64,000 bases of DNA from Nemertoderma westbladi. Taxonomy: Eukaryota > Xenacoelomorpha > Nemertodermatida > Nemertodermatidae. Where the stretch lies: assembly GCA_032718475.1 (NCBI GenBank), contig JAUCBJ010008890.1, forward strand, positions 62,001 to 126,000. The letters are read 5' to 3'. Each line of letters begins with the position of its first letter. The stretch's first letter is position 1. The notes under the pieces were generated by a model. That model made no database searches and was not told where the DNA came from. It saw only the letters and a list, made by a program, of their open reading frames with translations. A program made the translations under genes and the position numbers. Shown here piece after piece: positions 56,295 through 64,000 of this stretch.

Positions 56295-59248
56295 GAGTTA
56301 TCGGTTATTTACTAACCAAACCATAAACGATAAACCACACAACAGGTCAGCTCGATAATTCAATCAGATTATCAGTTACTAACCAAACCATAAACCACAC
56401 AACAGGTCAGCTCGGTAATTCAATCAGATTATCGGTTACTAACCAAACCATAAACCAAACAACAGGTCAGTTCGGTAATTCAATCAGATTATCGGTTACT
56501 AACCAAACCATAAACCGCACAACAGGTCAGCTCGGTAATTCAATCAGATTATCAGTTACTAAAACCAAACCATAAACCACACAAAAGGTCAGCTCGGTAA
56601 TTCAATCAGATTATCAGTTACTAACCAAACCATAAACCACACAACAGGTCACTCGGTAATTCAATCAGATTATCGGTTACTAACCAAACCATAAACCACA
56701 CAAAAGGTCAGCTCGGTAATTCAATCAGATTATCGGTTACTAACCAAACCATAAACCACACAAAAGGTCAGCTCGGTAATTCAATCAGATTATCGGTTAC
56801 TAACCAAACCATAAACCGCACAACAGGTCAGCTCGGTAATTCAATCAGATTATCAGTTACTAACCAAACCATAAACCACACAAAAGGTCAGCTCGGTAAT
56901 TCAATCAGATTATCGGTTACTAACCAAACCATAAACCACACAACAGGTCACTCGGTAATTCAATCAGATTATCGGTTACTAACCAAACCATAAACCACAC
57001 AAAAGGTCAGCTCGGTAATTCAATCAGATTATCGGTTACTAACCAAACCATAAACCGCACAACAGGTCAGCTCGGTAATTCAATCAGATTATCAGTTACT
57101 AACCAAACCATAAACCACACAAAAGGTCAGCTCGGTAATTCAATCAGATTATCAGTTACTAACCAAACCATAAACCACACAACAGGTCAGCTCGGTAATT
57201 CAATCAGATTATCGGTTACTAACCAAACCATAAACCACACAACAGGTGACTCGGTAATTCAATCAGATTATCGGTTACTAACCAAACCATAAACCACACA
57301 AAAGGTCAGCTCGGTAATTCAATCAGATTATCGGTTACTAACCAAACCATAAACCACACAAAAGGTCAGCTCGGTAATTCAATCAGATTATCGGTTACTA
57401 ACCAAACCATAAACCACACAAAAGGTCAGCTCGGTAATTCAATCAGATTATCGGTTTTTTAACCAGAGCATATACCACATAACAGGTCAGCTCGGTAATT
57501 CAATCAGATTATCAGTTACTAACCAAACCATAAACCACACAACAGGTCAGCTCGGTAATTCAATCAGATTATCGGTTACTAACCAAACCATAAACCACAC
57601 AACAGGTCAGCTCGGTAATTCAATCAGATTATCAGTTACTAACCAAACCATAAACCACACAAAAGGTCAGCTCGGTAATTCAATCAGATTATCGGTTACT
57701 AACCAAACCATAAACCACACAAAAGGTCAGCTCGGTAATTCAATCAGATTATCGGTTACTAACCAAACCATAAACCACACAAAAGGTCAGCTCGGTAATT
57801 CAATCAGATTATCGGTTACTAACCAAACCATAAACCACACAACAGGTCAGCTCGGTAATTCAATCAGATTATCAGTTACTAACCAAACCATAAACCACAC
57901 AATAGGTCAGCTCGGTAATTCAATCAGATTATCGGTTACTAACCAAACCATAAACCACACAAAAGGTCAGCTCGGTAATTCAATCAGATTATCGGTTACT
58001 AACCAAACCATAAACCACACAACAGGTCAGCTCGGTAATTCAATCAGATTATCGGTTACTAACCAAACCATAAACCACACAAAAGGTCAGCTCGGTAATT
58101 CAATCAGATTATCGGTTTTTTAACCAGAGCATATACCACATAACAGGTCAGCTCGGTAATTCAATCAGATTATCAGTTACTAACCAAACCATAAACCACA
58201 CAACAGGTCAGCTCGGTAATTCAATCAGATTATCAGTTACTAACCAAACCATAAACCACACAACAGGTCAGCTCGGTAATTCAATCAGATTATCGGTTAC
58301 TAACCAAACCATAAACCACACAACAGGTCAGCTCGGTAATTCAATCAGATTATCAGTTACTAACCAAACCATAAACCACACAAAAGGTCAGCTCGGTAAT
58401 TCAATCAGATTATCGGTTACTAACCAAACCATAAACCACACAACAGGTCAGCTCGGTAATTCAATCAGATTATCGGTTACTAACCAAACCATAAACCACA
58501 CAAAAGGTCAGCTCGGTGATTCAATCCGATTATCGGTTACTAACCAAACCATAAACCACACAAAAGGTCAGCTCGGTAATTCAATCAGATTATCGGTTAC
58601 TAACCAAACCATAAACCACACAACAGGTCAGCTCGGTAATTCAATCAGATTATCAGTTACTAACCAAACCATAAACCACACAACAGGTCAGCTCGGTAAT
58701 TCAATCAGATTATCGGTTACTAACCAAACCATAAACCACACAAAAGGTCAGCTCGGTAATTCAATCAGATTATCAGTTACTAACCAAACCATAAACCACA
58801 CAACAGGTCAGCTCGGTAATTCAATCAGATTATCGGTTACTAACCAAACCATAAACCAAACAACAGGTCAGTTCGGTAATTCAATCAGATTATCGGTTAC
58901 TAACCAAACCATAAACCGCACAACAGGTCAGCTCGGTAATTCAATCAGATTATCAGTTACTAACCAAACCATAAACCACACAAAAGGTCAGCTCGGTAAT
59001 TCAATCAGATTATCAGTTACTAACCAAACCATAAACCACACAACAGGTCAGCTCGGTAATTCAATCAGATTATCGGTTACTAACCAAACCATAAACCACA
59101 CAAAAGGTCAGCTCGGTAATTCAATCAGATTGTCGGTTACTAACCAAACCATAAACCACACAAAAGGTCAGCTCGGTAATTCACTCAGATTATCGGTTTT
59201 TTAACCAGAGCATATACCACATAACAGGTGAGCTCGGTGATTCATTAA
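56295..59248. repeat. 60-bp satellite array (about 49 units)
   Basis: Units of 60 bases with GGTTACTAACCAAACCATAA, ACCACACAACAGGTCAGCTC and GGTAATTCAATCAGATTATC. Variation is almost limited to ACAACAGG/ACAAAAGG, ATCGG/ATCAG and a rare unit with GGTTTTTTAACCAGAGCATA (57451, 58112 and 59193, spaced 661 and 1081 bases, close to multiples of 60). That spacing points to block duplication by unequal exchange. The array fills the first intron of the candidate minus-strand gene and abuts its exon 1. Confidence 0.97.
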
Positions 59249-59275
59249 GTCAACCCAATCCACTGGTTTACTAAC

Positions 59276-59424
59276 CATTCATTATATTCCTCAGCTTCAT
59301 CCAGCTCCTCAGCAGTAGCCCGGGCAACGAGTCTCTTCTTCAGGAACTTGTCGCTGTTTTGCTTTTCAAATGCAGCCGTCACCCCAACCAACGCCACAAG
59401 AGTAATCAACTTTATAAATCCCAT
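59276..59424 (-). CDS. Candidate exon 1 of a small secreted protein (signal peptide)
   Basis: From the ATG at 59424 the frame reads MGFIKLITLVALVGVTAAFE, a clear signal peptide (hydrophobic core, likely cleavage after TAA or AAF). A charged region follows (KFLKKRLVARATAEELDEAE), with a dibasic KKR that could be a propeptide cleavage site. The exon ends at 59276 with donor GTTAGT, after 49 codons plus two bases. A TATA box lies 64-71 bases upstream (59488-59495). If the donor were ignored the frame would run on only seven codons to a stop, so splicing is likely. No family is recognised. Exon 2 at 56092-56138 fits in phase, across an intron of 3,137 bases made almost entirely of satellite. Confidence 0.65.
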
Positions 59425-59487
59425 AGTTTCCTTTAATCGTTGCGGTTACAACTAAAGTGTGGAATGCTTCGTTTTTAGCACCTAGCT

Positions 59488-59495
59488 CTTATAAA
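59488..59495 (-). promoter_or_regulatory. TATA box of the candidate secreted gene
   Basis: TTTATAAG on the minus strand, inside GCTCTTTATAAGAGC, a short palindrome. It is about 65 bases before the ATG, leaving room for a start site near 59460 and a short 5' untranslated region. Confidence 0.6.
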
Positions 59496-59596
59496 GAGCG
59501 GTTGGGAACTTTCCATATTTTATTTTTGAAATAGCAAACAATCTCAAAAGATTATGGCAATTGTATTCAATCTCTATTAACTGAAAATTACCATGC

Positions 59597-59830
59597 TTTT
59601 TGTTGGCTCGGACAATCATTATGAGCTTCGGACAAATGCGTATTCCCATGGCGTTGTGCATTGCTCCTCATACTGTACTATGACAATTTTAGTCAATCTT
59701 TCTAACCATGCATTATATTTTGTTGGCTAGGACAATAATTTTGAGCTTAGGACAAATGCGTCTTCCCATGGTGTTGTGCATTCTTCGTCATGCTTCCATG
59801 CATAGGCGCGTAATTTATTACAACATTATT
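59597..59830. repeat. Diverged tandem duplication of about 118 bp
   Basis: TTTTGTTGGCTCGGACAATC and TTTTGTTGGCTAGGACAATA start two units that share AGGACAAATGCGT, TTCCCATGG and GTTGTGCATT. It lies just upstream of the candidate secreted gene, so it may include regulatory sequence. Confidence 0.85.
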
Positions 59831-61388
59831 GATAGCAATGGATCTGTCCATTATACGGGATGTCACTTATGACTTCAAATCCCGGTCAGTTCTTGTCGAC
59901 GGCCAGCCAAGTCTTACGTCACAAATTTGTTTCACCTGGGATTGGAATTCATAGAGGAAATGGATTATGTGGGATCCAATTACCTGATTTCCCATCAGTT
60001 ATGTTCATCTCCTTATACGACCACCTAGCTCATCACCCTATGCAACTCCTGCCACTCTGGCCAAACTGCAATTAGTTATTATTAATAGCCCACATTGGAT
60101 GTCGTTCATTATAGCAGGGGACACAAATGCTACTGTGGGGCGAGCCACGAAGTGAGTGAGCCTTAGCGTAGTGGTACCATTAATCAACCTGTCGTTCTGT
60201 CGTTCTGTCGTGTTCAATTTTAAACGTTAATAACTCGGCCAATCTTTGATGAAATCTATCCAAACTTGGTACACATGTTGTTTGGCAAAAGTTTAGAAAT
60301 TTTCCAAGTAGAATTTCAGTGTGGCCTTCGAGAAGCTAAGATAATAGCAGTTAATTAGTTAATTAAGTTATTACGGTAAAAACACCATTTTCAACCTGCC
60401 TTTTAAAGGAAATTAATTGTTTTACAGTATAAGATTTAAATAATTATAATTAAAAATTATACAGATGTAATCCCCATACGCCATTCTATTATAGTTTTTA
60501 ATTAGTTCAAGTGATTTGCTTTAATAATTGTGTCTTTAATTGATCTAAAGTAATTAAAACGGCAAAAAAAATTTATTCTCATTAAATACTGCTCATTTAT
60601 TGGCCAACATGCTGGTACATAGATGGGATGTGTGTGTCATTCCCAGTTGCTGGGAATGATTATTGGTCAAGTCTCTGCTGCTGGCTGGGAGTTGTGGCTG
60701 TAGACCAAGGCGACCTCTATACAAGGCCATGCAGCCCAATAAAGGCAGAAATTTGCTTAGGCTGAAAACTTCTAGGACTTCTAAAACATTAGAACCACTG
60801 GGTTTTAACCCTCTACTGCATGAATTCTCGTTTTTATGTTTGAAATTGTTTTTGCAATGTTTTTCCTGCACAAATTAGTTCAAAATATACAAAAACTGAT
60901 GAAAAAATTAAAAAAATAATTATTCACTAATTTTTCGAAATTGTTCTGCATGTAGTTCAGTAGTTATAGGTTCAAAATTTGTAGCAAATATGCTACACTT
61001 TATACTTTAGAACTGAAAGTGACTGACTAGACTGTAGTCTAATGCAATAAACCGTTAACGGTACATGGGAGCTGCTGTATACTGTGTGGTGTATAATTGT
61101 CTGTATGTCGGACTGTCAGTCAAAAAATAAGAAATCACACCACTAAACTGAGGTTTTCGTTAAATGGGGTTTCATGGTTGGTGATTTTATTTCAGATGTT
61201 AATTTTTAGGTTTAGAGGAATCTAGACCGACTTTAAACTTGTATGTATGTCTGTCAGTCTTTCTGTCCGTCTGTCTGTCAAGAAATAAGGAAGCATACCA
61301 CAAATGTAAAATTATTAAATTTATTAACTAACTAACTAACTTAATTATTAAAAATTAATTTATTAATTTATTAAATTATGTAAAAGTA
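59831..61388. other. Intergenic stretch with dispersed-repeat character
   Basis: The segment 60135-60400 (CGAGCCACGAAGTGAGTGAG, a GTCGTTCTGTCGTTCTGTCG run, AACTCGGCCAATCTTTGATG) looks like a dispersed non-coding element. Near 61090-61290 are TCTGTC-rich simple repeats. No gene is recognised; open frames at 59860-60075 and 60593-60878 show no motif. Confidence 0.45.
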
Positions 61389-62087
61389 TTAACAATTAAA
61401 TTTAGCACGTTTTTGTGGCACCGATACAGAGTCATCCATTGTTTGTTTACTCAAATTGTTAATCAAAATATTAACCAGAGTACGAATAAGTTTGTTACTG
61501 TATGTGACATCATCATTCGTCACATACGAATTGACAAACCTGAAAAGGGCAAGGAGGCGCTTCCTACAAAGTAACTCCCTACTAGGAACGTTCATGAAGA
61601 AGGAATAACAACACAACACAAAGATATATAAACTGTTGTCAGGCAATGAAAGCCTCCCTCGATTTATAGACTCAAAGTATCCAACAACTGTAGTACTGAG
61701 GCTTGTTGGCTTATCCACCGAGATTATCTTTGATTTAAATGAGCAATACCCAGCGATATATAACAGTACTGCCTTCTCGGATTCGCTCAGATCATCTACG
61801 AGTATGGGAATAATATCAACAATATCAAGTTCATCTTTCGTAAGTGGTAAGAAACAATTGGTGCAGTTGTGTTCAGACGATGGCCCAGAAATGTCAGGAA
61901 GAGCATGCAAGGTGGCCAGCACTTTGGCTGAGTTTATGGCTGAAAATTCGAAGACTTGCTGAACGCTGACGTAATAACATCCACCAAAGGCTTGGCGAAT
62001 TTTACCGTATTTAGGCGTATTTAGGTCGCCTTGCTGTAGACTAACCAGAGAGGAATAGTAATAGACATCAGCATTCTTTAAATTCAC
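61389..62087 (-). pseudogene. DNA transposase C-terminal fragment (P-element/THAP-like)
   Basis: A 232-residue minus-strand frame. KIRQAFGGCYYVSVQQVFEF, then LSESEKAVLLYIAGYCSFKS and FESINRGRLSLPDNSLYIFV follow the pattern of the C-terminal part of P-element-like transposases (a conserved R-aFG...F segment, an IAGY helix and a sRGgL-P segment). The N-terminal DNA-binding domain and most of the catalytic core are missing, and no terminal inverted repeats are identified. It may be a last exon or a truncated copy. The family assignment is moderate. Confidence 0.55.
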
Positions 62088-62476
62088 TATAAATGTTGTA
62101 TTGCTATCTCAGGTGAATGACAGATATCATAACATAAATACTATCCATGGCATGGCTGTTGTGTAGGCTTCTGAAATAGTTTATTCCACAATGTATATGT
62201 CTGGTTATTTTTTAATTGAATTTTTGCAAAGTAGTAAAATTAATGTTCTTAAAAATAATATTATTATTTTATATGTAACCTAGGAAATTAGCTACATTTT
62301 TTCGCTGCAGCTTTAAGAGTGTACATTAATTTAATATTATTTCAATACCCATATTACTACATCGGCATAAGATGCGTTGGCGTTGTATCACACATCTCCA
62401 CATATCACACATATCCACATAGATGTATCAACAGTTACTCGCACAGTTTCGAAACTTCGCATAGTTATAACTGTAT

Positions 62477-62768
62477 AAAGATCGTCAGTCTGCGTTTAGG
62501 AAAAATATTTTATAACAAAACAGGACAAGCGACGAGCGCAACGAGGCATATAATGAAGACGAGTACTGCGTTGACTAAATTATTATATAAACCACCTGGC
62601 TTCACATATTGATCGCATCCCTAGTTATTATTATTATAAAGAACGTCCTAGCCTGCGTTTAAGAAATATATTTAAATACAAAACAGGACGAACGCAACGA
62701 GGCTTATAATGAATACGAGTACTGCGTTTATTATATTCCTATAAACCACCTGGCTTTGCATATTGAAC
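62477..62768. repeat. Diverged direct repeat of about 130 bp
   Basis: Units at 62477-62613 and 62639-62768 share TGCGTTTARGAAA, AAAACAGGACRA, GCAACGAGGC, ACGAGTACTGCGTT and TATAAACCACCTGGCTT. Unknown family; no coding. Confidence 0.85.
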
Positions 62769-62846
62769 GTGCGATTGGAAATAAGTTCGTGCTACCCTTC
62801 CGTGGGTGGTAGATGTCGCGGTTATGTATTGGTGGTTGGGAAGGGT

Positions 62847-62862
62847 GGGGGGGGGGGGGGGG
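62847..62862. repeat. Poly-G tract (16 G)
   Basis: Sixteen consecutive G residues preceded by GGAAGGGT. It is similar in kind to the tract at 12417. Confidence 0.95.
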
Positions 62863-63227
62863 ATTAAAAGGGGTGAACACGTACTGTCCCCCTTTCTTTG
62901 ATTGATTGGTGGTGTGGGTAAATTTCTCAAAACCTGATTTTGTGATACAGTCGCTCAATTTTAATTTGTATCTCATAACTGGGCCTCGTGCTGCGCGAAG
63001 GCCCCACGAACGTGTAGTATGGGAGATCTATCGTCTATGTCTGCTCCTCGCATTTCTTACAGAACTCCGGATGATATGGTATGTAATAGTCATGGGATGA
63101 ACATATTAATTCAGTTGTGCAAATTATCTAATCTTGTGAATCTAAGTTAATCGACTATAGCAGGAAGGATACATGGTGGGAAATTAAATTTTAGGCAGAA
63201 ATCAGGTTTCATCCAAACCTGATCGAT

Positions 63228-63350
63228 GCCTGGTTAGCAGACAATCGCCACATCTATTACAAAATTCGATACCATATTAGAAAATTTACCCTCCGATCAT
63301 GCACCCTTAGAAATATTAATCAACTTGGAGAATGAAATCAATTTAGTTTT
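63228..63350 (+). pseudogene. Non-LTR retrotransposon endonuclease fragment
   Basis: The plus frame reads TIATSITKFDTILENLPSDHAPLEILI. SDHAPL is the terminal catalytic motif of the APE-type endonuclease of non-LTR elements. The remaining endonuclease is not readable upstream. The same element may resume after the SINE (about 63716-63960, with CFTNHIYSTANVKKYKIPV), which would fit the linker before RT. Confidence 0.6.
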
Positions 63351-63414
63351 ACTCGAGAAAAGCACGATCTTGTTGGGTAAATGCAGGAATCAAAATGCAG
63401 GTATCAAATCCAAC

Positions 63415-63700
63415 AGGTTCCACCTTGGTGTAGTGGTTGCATTGAATTCACATCTCCTGTAGGTCGTGGGTTCGATCCTCACATGGGCCAGGGCAGTTTT
63501 CGTTTCGGCACGAATGCTTTAAAGGGACCAGCCAGGGCGCATCTCTGCCTTGCATCCTTAAGTGGTAGCTAAAAGAGTACTGGAGTTTCCTCTGGGGAGT
63601 AAAGTTCTGGGGGGACCGCACTGGAAATAAGTCGTCAGACTTTGTGCGTAATCCCTGACCTAGCGGCCGAAGAAAATTTACTTTACTTACTTTACTTAAC
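63415..63700 (+). mobile_element. tRNA-derived SINE
   Basis: The head has an A-box-like TGGTGTAGTGGTTG (about 63426) and a B-box GGGTTCGATCCTC (63469-63481), spaced as in a tRNA gene, which would drive RNA polymerase III. A unique body follows (GGGACCAGCCAGGGCGCATC, GGGGGGACCGCACTGG). The tail is a (TTTAC)n repeat, TTTACTTTACTTACTTTACT (about 63669-63694). It appears inserted in a non-LTR fragment. The tRNA cloverleaf itself is degraded, so it is not a working tRNA gene. Confidence 0.78.
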
Positions 63701-64000
63701 ACTCTATGTAAGGTCGGGTTTACAGAAGCTTTAGGTACACCAACTGCTTTTGAACATAATTGATCACAGGGCACAACCCTCATATCGACACTTTGGTAGA
63801 ATGTTTCACCAACCATATCTATTCAACAGCCAATGTAAAGAAATACAAAATTCCTGTACCTACAAGACAACTGAATCGCCATCCCTCTGTGGTACGACAG
63901 TGAGACGAGCTGGCTACCCCAGGCTACAAAACATATTTATGGCATCAGATTGGTTGGAAAGGGGATTTGAGTTGACAGACGGGCCAGACAGCTCTGACAC
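63701..64000. other. Probable continuation of a non-LTR relic at the window edge
   Basis: One plus frame gives a short peptide (CFTNHIYSTANVKKYKIPV) compatible with the segment between endonuclease and RT, but stops interrupt it. The window ends before an RT would appear. Confidence 0.35.

Noticed and set aside
56295-59248. CRISPR-like array
   Set aside because: Units are contiguous 60-bp tandem repeats with no unique spacers, in a eukaryotic context.
61636-61962. 108-residue plus-strand ORF
   Set aside because: Antisense shadow of the minus-strand transposase fragment.
63415-63490. Functional tRNA gene
   Set aside because: A- and B-box-like motifs are present, but the cloverleaf stems do not pair well and the sequence continues into a SINE body and (TTTAC)n tail.

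Overview
This is a eukaryotic, almost certainly metazoan, window. It is AT-rich and packed with transposable elements, intron-type splice signals, mini- and microsatellites, and one ankyrin/SOCS-box (ASB-like) gene. SOCS boxes are an animal feature. The frequent TAGGCCTA and ACCGGT words recall marine invertebrate genomes, but the species cannot be fixed from sequence alone.

Layout. 1-3.8 kb: a BEL/Pao relic, two decayed minus-strand non-LTR elements with (TAG)n tails, and a 31-bp minisatellite. 5.6-7.0 kb: an intact single-exon ASB-like gene on the minus strand. 7.2-11.5 kb: a decayed inverted-repeat DNA transposon with a 5-bp target duplication; inside it sit a non-LTR 3' fragment, a palindromic array and a MITE-like inverted repeat. 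13.4-32.2 kb: a nearly complete 18.8-kb BEL/Pao-type LTR retrotransposon (copy 1) with 1189-bp LTRs and a perfect 5-bp target duplication. 36.6-52.5 kb: a related 15.9-kb element (copy 2), more damaged, with no matching target duplication. 52.5-53.1 kb: a Penelope-like fragment with a GIY-YIG motif. 53.2-55.4 kb: a foldback element with inverted arms of several hundred bp. 56.1-59.5 kb: a candidate minus-strand secreted-protein gene (TATA box, signal-peptide exon, second exon), whose first intron is almost wholly a 60-bp satellite. 59.5-64 kb: a transposase C-terminal fragment, repeats, a LINE fragment and a tRNA-derived SINE.

The two BEL/Pao copies explain half the window. Each has a leader of about 2.3 kb with a tandemly duplicated module of about 290 bp, a long single-frame gag-pol, a gap of about 1.65 kb, then an extra 3' ORF. 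In copy 1 this ORF spans about 1,417 codons with one in-frame stop. Its product looks soluble, carries retroviral-type zinc knuckles and a basic tail, and shows no signal peptide or membrane anchor, so it is not an obvious envelope. Comparing the copies shows that copy 1 is broken by only two point stops. Copy 2 has several stops, a filler-bearing deletion in RT and loss of most of the 3' ORF. The best candidates for something undescribed are this large third ORF, the cluster of consensus splice donors inside gag, and the satellite that carries copies of a host 5' splice-site sequence.
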